From NCBI RefSeq assembly GCF_031085295.1, contig NZ_JAVFWO010000002.1, positions 62,001 to 126,000 on the forward strand: DNA of 64,000 nucleotides, given 5' to 3'. Position 1 is the first letter of the stretch. The number at the start of each line of letters is the position of its first letter. Both the position numbers and the translations under genes were made by a program. Origin of the DNA: Microbacterium psychrotolerans (GTDB taxonomy: Bacteria; Actinomycetota; Actinomycetes; Actinomycetales; Microbacteriaceae). The notes under the pieces are model-generated. The model saw only the letters and a program-made list of their open reading frames with translations. It had not been told where the DNA came from and ran no database searches. Shown one piece after another: positions 9,642 through 17,191 of this stretch.

Positions 9642-10498
9642 CCTTCGTCTGGGGTGCGGTGCTGGCCGCCGGGCTCCTGCTGGTGCTGTCACCGTGGTTG
9701 TGGCCCGCGGACGCCCGCCGCCGCCCCGGAGCGGCGCGCCGTGGGCGGATCGCCCGCCTGCTCGAAGACGCGGGGATGCCGCGCGCCTCGGTCTCCTCGG
9801 TCACGGTGGTGGCCGCTGTATGCGCCGTGGTCGCGGCTGCGATCGCGTGGCTCGTGGCACCCGTCGCCGCGCTCGCACTCGTCGCCGCGGCCGCGGGCGC
9901 CATCGCTCCATTCGCGTGGCTGCGTGCGCGCCGCTCGAAACTGCTGCGCACGCGGCGGGGGCTCTGGCCCGACGTGTGCGATCTGCTCATCGCGTCGGTG
10001 CGGGCCGGGATGTCGCTTCCCGATGCGGTGGCGAGCCTCGCCGACTCGGCGCCCGCCGAGCTCCGGCCGGCGTTCGCCGGGTTCGCCCGCGACATGTCGG
10101 CGTCGGGTCACTTCGACTCCAGCATCCATCGACTCAAGATCAGCCTCGCCGATCCCGTCGCCGACCGCATCGTCGAGACGCTGCGGATGGCACGGCAGGT
10201 GGGCGGCACCGAGCTCACCTCCGTTCTGCGGGCACTCGCCGGATCCGTGCGCGCGGACGCCGCCCTGCGTGCCGAGGTCGAATCGCGGCAGTCGTGGATC
10301 CGCGGAGCGGCGGTGCTCGGCGTCGTCGCACCGTGGGTGATCCTGGCGCTGCTGGCTATGCGTCCGGAGGGAGCCCGTGCGTACGGGAGCCCGGGCGGCA
10401 TCGCCCTGATCCTGATCGGTGCGGCGGTGTCGTTGGTCGCCTACCGGCTCATGATCCGGCTGGGCCGCCTTCCCGAACCGCGGAGGTGGTTCGGGTGA
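9638..10498 (+). CDS. tadB: TadB-like type II secretion F-domain membrane protein
   Basis: The protein is an inner-membrane platform component of the Tad secretion machine. The 286 residues start at GTG 9638, overlapping the tadA stop. Hydrophobic segments lie at about 2-20 and 45-85, and two more are near the C-terminus (about 225-275). The cytosolic T2SSF domain lies between them, with LWPDVCDLLIASVRAGMSLPDAV at its start and ETLRMARQVGGTEL within it. The stop overlaps the tadC start. Confidence 0.88.
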   Translation: MTFVWGAVLAAGLLLVLSPWLWPADARRRPGAARRGRIARLLEDAGMPRASVSSVTVVAAVCAVVAAAIAWLVAPVAALALVAAAAGAIAPFAWLRARRSKLLRTRRGLWPDVCDLLIASVRAGMSLPDAVASLADSAPAELRPAFAGFARDMSASGHFDSSIHRLKISLADPVADRIVETLRMARQVGGTELTSVLRALAGSVRADAALRAEVESRQSWIRGAAVLGVVAPWVILALLAMRPEGARAYGSPGGIALILIGAAVSLVAYRLMIRLGRLPEPRRWFG

Positions 10499-11361
10499 TC
10501 GCGACCAGGATGAGCGACCTCGCCTTCGCCGTCGTGCTCGGCACCGCGCTCGGTGTGGGCGTCTGCCTGCTCATCTCGCTCGCGCCGCGATGGGGTGCCC
10601 CGAGCCTGGCCCGGCGGATCGCGCCCTACATCCGCGACGTCACGGACCCGCGCGGCCTCGATGTCGTGGCGCCGGGCGGGTCGCCGTTCGACTGGTCGGC
10701 ATTCGCCCACGGCCGGCTCGCGCGGCTGGCCGGCGGCGACGCCGTGCTCATGCGGCGCCTGCACCGTGCGGCGTGGACGATCGACGCCGCACGATTCCGC
10801 AGTCGTCAGCTCGGCTGGGCCATCGTGGGCCTCGGAGTCGGCGGCGGTGTCGCCGTGGTCCTCGTGCTCGCCGGACGCGGATCGCCGGTGCTCGGGCTCG
10901 TGCCGCCCGTCGCGGCGGTCGCCGCCGCGCTCGCCTACGACGCCTGGCTCACCCACGCCGCCCAGGCCCGCGCCGCGCGCATCGAGGAGGAGCTTCCGAC
11001 GGTGCTGGAATTCCTCGCCCTCTGCCTGTCGGCAGGCGAGGGAATCCTCGACTCGCTCCGGCGCGTGAGCGAGGTCGGCGCGGGCGAGCTCACCAGCGAA
11101 CTGCGGGGGGTCGTGATCGCCGTCGGCACCGGCTCGCCGCTGTCCGAGGCGCTCACGCGGCTGGCCGCGGGGCTCGAGATCCCGGCGCTGACCCGTGCCA
11201 TCGACCAGCTCGTAGCCGCCATCGAACGCGGCGCGCCGCTCGCGCATGTGCTCCAGGCGCAGGCGCTCGACGCGCGTGAGGATGCCAAGCGCGCACTCAT
11301 CGAACGCGCGGGCCGGAAGGAGATCTACATGCTCCTCCCGGCTCGGCCGGCTTGCGTCTGA
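10495..11361 (+). pseudogene. tadC: TadC-like T2SSF protein, 3' end displaced by element 1
   Basis: The second Tad platform protein starts at GTG 10495, overlapping the tadB stop. The T2SSF domain (ELPTVLEFLALCLSAGEGIL, then ELRGVVIAVGTGSPLSEAL) is complete. Codon 281 is the last pure host codon; the reading then continues into element DNA as ARPACV and stops at 11361, giving 288 residues. The missing end lies at 26485-26566 and encodes the last transmembrane helix. Joining 10495-11339 to 26485-26566 gives an uninterrupted frame of 308 codons plus stop. The truncated product lacks its C-terminal membrane anchor and is probably non-functional while the element is integrated. Confidence 0.92.
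11328..11350. other. attL of element 1 (core CC at 11338-11339)
   Basis: The left half is tadC sequence and the right half is element sequence. The core was placed by requiring that tadC be restored in frame with the segment at 26485. Flanking bases on either side of CC differ between attL and attR, so the identity is two bases only. Confidence 0.8.
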
Positions 11362-11459
11362 CGCGCCCGCCGCACTTCCGCGCTTCCCATTCACCCTCCC
11401 CGTGGAGGTGGCCGCTTAGGCGTGCCGACGAACTCTCGTCGGCCGACCGGACGGCGAGT

Positions 11460-11502
11460 CACCCAGGGCCCCGCCCACCCAGGATCGCGAGATCCACCCA
11501 GG
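11460..11502 (+). repeat. Three direct CACCCAGG repeats near attL
   Basis: CACCCAGG occurs at 11460-11467, 11476-11483 and 11495-11502, in the 170-bp non-coding lead between attL and the first element gene. The spacing is 16 and 19 bp. A binding site for the integrase or a directionality factor is possible but unproven; a role in controlling the gene at 11531 is equally open. Confidence 0.45.
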
Positions 11503-11530
11503 ACGCGGCCCGCCCAGATTGGAGAAACCA

Positions 11531-12235
11531 ATGGCAATCAACACCACCCCGTACGTTCAGGCTTTCCTGACGTTCCGGCGCTCGCTCTCGCAGGCGGCGG
11601 ACTACCAGAACCCGAACTACACGAACAGCGCGATCCACCGCGAGCGCTTCAAGCGGATCATGGACGCTCGTGCGGCCCTGCAGGCGCTGATCCCGACCGC
11701 CCCCGAGGCGAACCCCGACACGGGTATCGCGAAGGTGCTCGACGGGCTCGCGCCCAAGAACGCCGACGATGTGGCACTGCAGGAAGCCGAGTGGCGGAAG
11801 GTCCAGACGCTGCTGGACGCCGGTCGCTCGCTGGAGGTCATCATCAAGCAGGCGAACCCGGTCCGTCTCGCGGCGATCGGGCAGTGGATCGAGGTCTCGC
11901 CCCAGGCCCTGCAGTCGGCCGACCCCGAGGGCGTGGTCGCCGAGGTCCGCGAGCTGGTGTTCCAGCAGCTGGTCGAGGCGGGCGTGCCGGCGGCGGTCCA
12001 TGCGCGCGACGTGACGGCGGACGCGAACGTCCTGTCGGCCTGGCGTGACGTCCTGACGGAGGCACTTGAGGGTGCCGCCTCGCTCGGGGCGCTGTCGCGC
12101 CTCGCCCGGGTCGACGTGGAGGGTTACCGGGCGCTCAACCTGGACGAGACGCTCCAGCGCGATGTCGAGATCGACCACGAGGTTCAGCGGATCGACGGCC
12201 TGTTCCTCCGCTCGGACGCGGTGCGCGCGCGCTGA
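11531..12235 (+). CDS. Hypothetical protein, first gene of element 1
   Basis: I do not recognise the family. The 234-residue protein is soluble and mostly helical in character, with no signal peptide or membrane segment. It has two apparent halves: an N-terminal 85 residues ending at LDGLAPKNADDVALQ, and a helical region rich in Leu/Val with EVRELVFQQLVEAGV. The ATG at 11531 follows GGAGA. The small-terminase-like gene follows after 66 bp in the same direction, so a joint role in packaging or morphogenesis is conceivable but not shown. Confidence 0.7.
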   Translation: MAINTTPYVQAFLTFRRSLSQAADYQNPNYTNSAIHRERFKRIMDARAALQALIPTAPEANPDTGIAKVLDGLAPKNADDVALQEAEWRKVQTLLDAGRSLEVIIKQANPVRLAAIGQWIEVSPQALQSADPEGVVAEVRELVFQQLVEAGVPAAVHARDVTADANVLSAWRDVLTEALEGAASLGALSRLARVDVEGYRALNLDETLQRDVEIDHEVQRIDGLFLRSDAVRAR

Positions 12236-12301
12236 TCCGATCGGCGGGCGGTAGGGGTTACAGGCTCCTGCCGCCCGCCCACCACCGAAGGAGGGGAAGT
12301 G

Positions 12302-12805
12302 ATGAAGTCAGGCGTGAAGGCATCGGCTGAGGTCGAGGAGCGGGTGCGCGCGCTGGTCCGTGAGGGGCAGACGCGCGGTCAGGTAGCGAGAGCCGTGGGC
12401 GTACACCCGTCGACCATTTCCCGGATCGTCCGCGACACCGAGGGCCTGGACTTCGCCCGCACCGGTCAGGGGTCGTCCGGGACGCCCGAGGCCATGGCGA
12501 AGGCTCGGGGTGTGCAGAGCGAGTACGCCCGCAACCGTCGTGCGGCGTTGTCGAATCGGATCCTCGACGCGACCGAGAAGACGCTCGACCTGCTCGAGGC
12601 ATGCGCGGACCCTCGGAATCGGCAGTTCCTGAGTCAGGCGCTTCGGAACCACACGGCCGCATACGCGGACCTGACGGTGAACGACGCCAAGGCGGCACCG
12701 GACATGACCATGGTCGTGTCGGTGATCGAGCAGTTCAGTATCAACGCTCAGCGGCTTGCCGACGAAGTGCTCCCGGAACCGCGCCCGGGGCTGATCCAGG
12801 AGTAG
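12302..12805 (+). CDS. Helix-turn-helix protein resembling a phage small terminase subunit
   Basis: The 167-residue protein has an N-terminal helix-turn-helix (VRALVREGQTRGQVARAVG, then HPSTISRIVRD, about 14-47), a basic linker, and a helical C-terminal half. Small terminase subunits combine an N-terminal HTH with a helical oligomerisation region and recognise the packaging site. The family is not certain; a resolvase-like or regulatory HTH protein is the alternative. The ATG at 12302 has a strong GAAGGAGGGG ribosome-binding site. No large subunit follows, and a terminator hairpin closes the transcript. Confidence 0.62.
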   Translation: MKSGVKASAEVEERVRALVREGQTRGQVARAVGVHPSTISRIVRDTEGLDFARTGQGSSGTPEAMAKARGVQSEYARNRRAALSNRILDATEKTLDLLEACADPRNRQFLSQALRNHTAAYADLTVNDAKAAPDMTMVVSVIEQFSINAQRLADEVLPEPRPGLIQE

Positions 12806-12830
12806 CCGCTCCGCGCCGCTCCGGCGACCT

Positions 12831-12870
12831 GAGACCCCCGCACCCCTCTCCCAGGGGGTCCGGGGGTCTC
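12831..12870 (+). terminator. Hairpin terminator after the small-terminase-like gene
   Basis: A perfect 10-bp inverted repeat, GAGACCCCCG (12831-12840) and CGGGGGTCTC (12861-12870), brackets a 20-base loop that itself contains CCCCT/AGGGG. It is followed by TCGTATT rather than a clean T run, so its strength is uncertain. Confidence 0.65.
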
Positions 12871-13307
12871 TCGTATTAAGGAGGGGGTGCGGGAGGCCGC
12901 GCCGGGGTGTCGGAAGCCGTCAGCGCCCCACCCAGCGCGCGGGACTAGTGGCCACGACCACCTACCAATGCGCCGACCATTATCTATTTCACTGCCAACC
13001 CGACCCTGACGCTCCTTGCTGGTGCCCAGACTCCAAGATGCAGCTTGAATGCTCAGTACCTACCTCGAACGACAGTCGCGCTATGTTGATTAATGGTATC
13101 TGATCAGGACTTTAGAGATGGATCTGGTCTTGGACGCAAACATTACAGGCTCTGGCAGTTCAACCCAGCCACGGTTCTTGAGCAAACTCTCAGGAAGATT
13201 TGTGGCGTGTTCCTTGAGTTTGCGCGGATTGATACCGGATACTTCTGAGTGTGGAGGCCGAAGGCATGGACTTCCATGTTCAGCAGTAAGCCGACAAGGA
13301 GTGTTCC
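12871..13307. other. Non-coding, AT-richer spacer before the cargo genes
   Basis: About 440 bp with base composition visibly lower in GC than its surroundings. A 72-codon reading at 13118-13336 overlaps the next gene in another frame, has poor codon use and is not accepted. TTGATT at 13086-13091 with ACTTTA 17 bp later is a weak promoter candidate for the genes at 13308 and 14152. The composition break suggests the cargo was acquired separately. Confidence 0.4.
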
Positions 13308-14147
13308 ATGATCCCGATGAAGACCATCGTCGATGACCTCGACAAGTTGACCGCGTACCTGCGCCCGAGTTTCGGGTGGGTCTCGCTCGCCAAGGTGAAG
13401 TCGAACCTGGAGAAGGTCAGCGACAATCGCAAGATCGAGGCCGCGCGGTGGCTCGGTCTGATCAGCCGCGACGGGCAGAACGTCGAAATCACCGACGCCG
13501 GTCGGAAGTACGCCTCTGCCCAGGACTTCACCGAGAAGTCGAAGGTCATGTTGTCTCTCATGGCACAGGCCCCCCTCTATGCGCAGACGCTGGAGTGGAT
13601 GTACTTCACGAACAAGTCCGACCCCACCAAGACCGACGTGGGCGACCAGTGGTACCGCCACTACTCCGACCTGCTCGAAGGCGCGCAGGGTGCCGCCCTC
13701 GGGGACGGCGTCATCGTGTTCATGCGTGTCGCAGAGGCAGCCGGACTGGGCAAGTTCATCACCGCGGGCAAGAACCGTCCTGAGACCTACTTCAAGGGCG
13801 AGCGGGCCGCGATTGAGAACTTCTACAACACCTACCTGGTCGGCAAGAAGCACGAAGACGACGAGGACAGCAGCGAAGACGACGCGGAGTACGAGGACCA
13901 GGGGAACTCCGGAGAGTCCGCCGCCCAGACCGCGCCCGCGAACATCCGCAACGGCAACGCCGGCGGCAGGCAGGGCGGAACCACCGGCACCCAGCAGGTG
14001 ACCTTGCAGACGAGCCCGGCGATCCACATCAACCTCGAGATCCACATCGCCGCCGATGCCACGGCTGAGACCGTCGCGGAGATCTTCAAGAACATGCGCA
14101 AGTACGTCCTCAACGACGGTCCCGCAGAAGCCGTCGAAGGTGAGTAG
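13308..14147 (+). CDS. Winged-helix-like protein (DUF5343-like), partner of a HEPN-like protein
   Basis: The 279-residue protein opens with a helical, winged-helix-like part (ARWLGLISRDGQNVEITDAGR at about 45-65) that resembles DUF5343 proteins; that assignment is tentative. Residues 85-180 are helical. An acidic linker (EDDEDSSEDDAEYED) and a Gly/Asn/Thr-rich stretch lead to a C-terminal segment with IHINLEIHIAADAT followed by a helix, a likely protein-interaction module. The ATG at 13308 has an AAGGAG ribosome-binding site. Four bases separate it from the HEPN-like gene, so the two are co-expressed. The pair may be a defence or toxin-antitoxin unit. Confidence 0.65.
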   Translation: MIPMKTIVDDLDKLTAYLRPSFGWVSLAKVKSNLEKVSDNRKIEAARWLGLISRDGQNVEITDAGRKYASAQDFTEKSKVMLSLMAQAPLYAQTLEWMYFTNKSDPTKTDVGDQWYRHYSDLLEGAQGAALGDGVIVFMRVAEAAGLGKFITAGKNRPETYFKGERAAIENFYNTYLVGKKHEDDEDSSEDDAEYEDQGNSGESAAQTAPANIRNGNAGGRQGGTTGTQQVTLQTSPAIHINLEIHIAADATAETVAEIFKNMRKYVLNDGPAEAVEGE

Positions 14148-14151
14148 CCGA

Positions 14152-14730
14152 ATGCCGAGTCTCGCCTCGCTCGCCGAGTTCCAGCGCCTGCACGCCTTGC
14201 CGGTGAAGGACTCGGCAGTCGAGGCCCCCGCACTGGCACTTCACTCGCTCCGGGAAGCGGCGGCATCCGCGCCGACCGACTATCAGGACTACCTCGACGA
14301 GGCAGTGCGCTGCTACGAGGGCGGCATGTACCGCGCCGCCGTTCTTATGGTGTGGTCGGCTTGCATCCAGCACCTGTTCTCGGTCATCGACGGCCACCGG
14401 GGCGGGATCAAGGCGATGGAGAAGGCCAACCATGCCCGCTATGGCACGTCCAACGCGTACCGGAGGATCCGCAAGACCGACGACTTGCTGTACCTCAAGG
14501 AGTCGTCGGTACTCCAGATCGCGGAGGACGCCGGGCTAATCAATCGCAACGCACGCGCCCTCCTCGATGAGCGCCTGACCCTGCGAAACCTGTGCGGTCA
14601 CCCGACCCGATACAGGCCCGGGCGGGATGAAACGGTGATCTTCATTGAGTCTCTGGTCCTCAACATCATCGGCGGCACGATGGTGAACTGGCAGGGCGAT
14701 GCGGCGACCGCTGCTCCCAGAAGCGCTTGA
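14152..14730 (+). CDS. HEPN-like protein with an Rx4H motif
   Basis: The 192-residue protein is all-helical. DEAVRCYEGGMYRAAVLMVW (about 49-68) resembles the first long helix of HEPN domains, and RNLCGH (Arg145-His150) gives the R-x4-H signature of HEPN ribonucleases, followed by a helix with IFIESLVLNIIGG. HEPN proteins often cut RNA in toxin-antitoxin and abortive-infection systems. The ATG at 14152 follows AAGGTGAG and lies 4 bp after the upstream stop. Whether the partner activates or restrains it is unknown; a non-catalytic HEPN (DUF4145-like) is the alternative. Confidence 0.62.
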   Translation: MPSLASLAEFQRLHALPVKDSAVEAPALALHSLREAAASAPTDYQDYLDEAVRCYEGGMYRAAVLMVWSACIQHLFSVIDGHRGGIKAMEKANHARYGTSNAYRRIRKTDDLLYLKESSVLQIAEDAGLINRNARALLDERLTLRNLCGHPTRYRPGRDETVIFIESLVLNIIGGTMVNWQGDAATAAPRSA

Positions 14731-14775
14731 AGTTGTAAATCGGACTGACGCCCGACGAACAGCTACCGAGCCGAC

Positions 14776-15126
14776 CTACTGAGGCCCGTACTTCTCCGCG
14801 TCAGAGGGCGGGCGCACCTCTTGGTCAAGCTCCACGGCATCCGACCACACCCAAGTCGTGTACTCCTTACCACCAGCGGTGAACTTCACGCCGACCGCCT
14901 TCGGAGTCCAGCGGCACGCGAAGCCGCGCACGCGCACTGCTTCGCCGTAGAACCGAACCCACGCGAGTACCGGCTTGGGCTCGGGGTCGATAGTCAGCTG
15001 CTCACGGTCGAGGGCGAGCTCCGCGGCGCTGAGGGACTGCAGACCGCCCTTGGCGGCGATGGTTGCGAGGATCCGCTCGTCCATCTGCCTGTCGATCCTG
15101 TCGGCGTAGCGTCTGTTCGTCCCCAC
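14776..15126 (-). CDS. Hypothetical protein, 116 aa
   Basis: A minus-strand gene of unknown function. The start chosen is GTG at 15124-15126, behind a GGAGGAAGGGG stretch; an upstream extension to 15231 would be in poor coding context. An N-terminal helix (RRYADRIDRQMDERILA) precedes a beta-rich part with DPEPKPVLAWVRFYGEAVRVRG and VGVKFTAGGKEYTTWVW, and the end is acidic. The charge pattern suggests a small soluble protein. It stands opposite to the cargo genes on both sides. Confidence 0.6.
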   Translation of the reverse strand: MGTNRRYADRIDRQMDERILATIAAKGGLQSLSAAELALDREQLTIDPEPKPVLAWVRFYGEAVRVRGFACRWTPKAVGVKFTAGGKEYTTWVWSDAVELDQEVRPPSDAEKYGPQ

Positions 15127-15227
15127 CCGACCGGTTCCCCTTCCTCCGGCCTGAAACCAGGGTACCGGTGTTCGGAGATTTGTTCGATTCGCGACATGAT
15201 GGCAGGTCGGGCACCCGACCCGCCGAC

Positions 15228-15464
15228 TCAAGGTGACGGGCCACGTCCACCGATCGCGAACTCGCGGATGAACCTACGCAATTCCTTGTCCGACGCCCCG
15301 CGAGAGCGCAACATGCGCTCCCAGACGGCACACTCCAGCGAGCGCAAGAAGCGCTGTACGTGGTGTCCGAGCTGCAGCGTCTTAATCAACCAGGCGATGA
15401 AGCCGAGCCATGCCCCGAGGGGCGCTGAGTTGGTGAGGGTTTCGAAGATCTGATTCATGTCCAT
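15228..15464 (-). CDS. Hypothetical small protein with one hydrophobic segment
   Basis: A 78-residue minus-strand reading, with ATG at 15462-15464. Residues 16-33 (APLGAWLGFIAWLIKTLQ) could form one membrane helix; a basic helix with RFLRSLECAVWERMLRSRG follows. The ribosome-binding site is weak. It shares direction with the gene at 14776. Function unknown. Confidence 0.45.
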   Translation of the reverse strand: MDMNQIFETLTNSAPLGAWLGFIAWLIKTLQLGHHVQRFLRSLECAVWERMLRSRGASDKELRRFIREFAIGGRGPSP

Positions 15465-15585
15465 GGGTTATCTATACGGATCAGAACGCCGTTCATAAAG
15501 CGCGCGGGAAAACTTTCTCGAGCGAGGGGCTTCGGGTGAACATGGGCATTCCGGCTCCGAAGCGCTCGGTCGATAGGGTGAGGCG

Positions 15586-16515
15586 GTGAAGATCTTCATC
15601 AGCTGGTCCGGCGAACAGGCGAAGCAGGTCGCCGAGTTCCTGCGGACATGGCTCCCTACGGTGCTGGCCGGCTCGGTAACGCCGTTCGTTTCGAGCCAGG
15701 ACATCGCCAAGGGCGAACGCGGGCTCAACGTGATAGCCAGCGAGCTCGAGTCGGTCAACTACGGCATCGTGGTGCTTACCAAGTTGAACCACGGTGCGCC
15801 GTGGGTGAACTTCGAGGCGGGCACGATCGCAAAGTCCCTCGGGGAATCGCACGTGTCGACGGTGCTGGTCGATGTGACTCGCGCCGATATCACTGGACCG
15901 CTGTCGCAGTTTCAGGACACTGTCTTGGGCGAGAAGGCGGATGTGAAGAAGCTTCTTGACGACATCGCGGCCGCAGCTGGAGGTGGTGTACCGCAGGCGA
16001 CTCGCGATGTCATGTTCGAAAGCATGTGGCCTCAGCTTGAGGAGGCTGTCAAGGCTGCGTCCGGGGGCGTCGACCCCACGACGGAACGGGGAGAGAAGGA
16101 CATCCTCGAAGAGGTGCTGGACTTGGTTCGCAGCGTCCAGCGCGACGTTACGAAGGTGCGCCACGAGGCGCACGACCGTGGCCGGTTCGCGGACCCCGCC
16201 GATCTATTCGACATCATCGAGCTCGCGAAGCTCATGGGCGAAGACCCCCAGCTTCGCAAGGCTGTGGCGAACGGTGGACCTCAGCGTGTGCGCGCGCTTC
16301 TTCGCAGCATCCGTCACGGCGGCGACCGGCCGGGTATCAGTTCGAGCGGTCGCTTCATCTACTCTCGGCGCGAGGCCGACGAGGATCGCGCGACGCACGC
16401 GGAAATGACCGAAGAGTTGTATGGCCAGGCGGGCGTCGATGACGACGAGGACGACGAGATCATCGACCCGGAGACTGGCGACATCGCGGCGTTCCCTGGT
16501 CAGACGATAAAATAG
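15586..16515 (+). CDS. TIR-domain protein, probable anti-phage effector
   Basis: The 309-residue protein has an N-terminal TIR domain (about 1-150): KIFISWSG (strand A), PFVSSQDIAKGERG (the BB-loop region), YGIVVLT, then WVNFEAG, whose Glu77 is at the position of the catalytic glutamate of TIR NADases. Residues 180-230 are a helical linker, and the C-terminus is acidic (DDDEDDEIID). Bacterial TIR proteins commonly act by NAD depletion or signal-molecule production in phage defence. No partner sensor is adjacent on the same strand, so the C-terminal half may be the sensor. The start is GTG at 15586 after GGTGAG. Confidence 0.82.
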   Translation: MKIFISWSGEQAKQVAEFLRTWLPTVLAGSVTPFVSSQDIAKGERGLNVIASELESVNYGIVVLTKLNHGAPWVNFEAGTIAKSLGESHVSTVLVDVTRADITGPLSQFQDTVLGEKADVKKLLDDIAAAAGGGVPQATRDVMFESMWPQLEEAVKAASGGVDPTTERGEKDILEEVLDLVRSVQRDVTKVRHEAHDRGRFADPADLFDIIELAKLMGEDPQLRKAVANGGPQRVRALLRSIRHGGDRPGISSSGRFIYSRREADEDRATHAEMTEELYGQAGVDDDEDDEIIDPETGDIAAFPGQTIK

Positions 16516-16563
16516 AGGCTGTCCAGCTGGCCCCCGACAGGGGATTGGCCCCGGCGAGACGCT

Positions 16564-16598
16564 CCGAAACCCCTGGTCGATTCGACCGGGGGTTTCGG
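16564..16598 (+). terminator. Terminator after the TIR gene
   Basis: CCGAAACCCCTGGTCGA (16564-16580) pairs with TCGACCGGGGGTTTCGG (16582-16598) with one mismatch in 17 positions, followed by CCTTCT. It lies 48 bp after the TIR stop. Confidence 0.75.
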
Positions 16599-16640
16599 CC
16601 TTCTGGGGACGAGTCTCGACGCGTCGTCCTCCCGGGTTAA

Positions 16641-16669
16641 TTGTGGCGTCCCCCTTCGCCTGGTAAAAT
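16641..16669 (+). promoter_or_regulatory. Putative sigma70-type promoter of the replication operon
   Basis: TTGTGG at 16641-16646 and TAAAAT at 16664-16669 are separated by exactly 17 bp, in an otherwise GC-rich context. The first well-supported gene downstream starts at 16908. The leader between them has small dyads, for example GGAGCC/GGCTCC at 16705-16718 and GATCCG/CGGATC near 16797. Confidence 0.5.
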
Positions 16670-16907
16670 ACAGGCTTGTAATTCAATAGAACGACAGACA
16701 GGTCGGAGCCTCGGCTCCGGTCGCAGGGGTTGGCCAATACTCCTGCCGATGAGCACTCCCTACAGCGCACATCGATCTACCCATGAGGTGTGGAAGATCC
16801 GCAAGCGGATCGGCCCGGATGAACAAGATCATCCGGAGCTTTCCCTCACAGGTATTTCGGGGTGCGCTTTGTCGTTCAGGCGCACTCCCTCCTAAGAGGA
16901 GGATGCG
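16670..16907 (+). other. Leader region of the replication operon
   Basis: About 240 bp without a convincing gene. An ATG at 16749 opens a 48-codon reading (MSTPYSAHRSTHEVWKI start) that ends at 16895; it has no clear ribosome-binding site and could be a leader peptide or chance. Several short inverted repeats suggest a structured leader RNA. Confidence 0.35.
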
Positions 16908-17030
16908 GTGGCCACCACAACCACCACCCACTGGGAAGCTCGGCCCCGCCCGGCAGAGGAAACGCGCCGACTGCTCGAACTCCTGTTCGGCCCCGTCGCC
17001 GACACCTCGGAGGAGGTACGGGCGGCATGA
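16908..17030 (+). CDS. Small protein of the replication operon, 40 aa
   Basis: GTG at 16908 follows a GAGGAGG ribosome-binding site. The product starts with ATTTTTHWEARPRP and continues as a Leu-rich amphipathic helix (ETRRLLELLFGPVADTS). The stop overlaps the next ATG (ATGA), which supports real translation. Function unknown. Confidence 0.55.
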   Translation: MATTTTTHWEARPRPAEETRRLLELLFGPVADTSEEVRAA

Positions 17031-17191
17031 GCACCTCGGCCTACCGGCGATGCCGACGCGAGCAGCTCGCCTGGCGCATCCGCCACGAGCTCCGCGACTA
17101 CTTCACCGACCCTGGCACGTATCGCTTCGGCGCGACGGTCCTCGCGGCGTCAACGGTGCTGTCCTCGGTCTGGTTGGCGGTGATCCGCTGA
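17027..17191 (+). CDS. Small membrane protein of the replication operon, 54 aa
   Basis: The ATG at 17027 overlaps the previous stop. A basic N-terminal helix (YRRCRREQLAWRIRHEL) is followed by one hydrophobic segment (FGATVLAASTVLSSVWLAVI) at the C-terminus. The last base of its stop is the first base of the primase-helicase ATG, so the three genes are coupled. Function unknown. Confidence 0.55.
   Translation: MSTSAYRRCRREQLAWRIRHELRDYFTDPGTYRFGATVLAASTVLSSVWLAVIR

Noticed and set aside
13118..13336. 72-codon reading in the spacer before the cargo genes
   Set aside because: Overlaps the next gene in another frame, no ribosome-binding site, mixed composition.
16749..16895. Possible 48-codon leader peptide of the replication operon
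   Set aside because: No ribosome-binding site or family support; mentioned only as part of the leader region.
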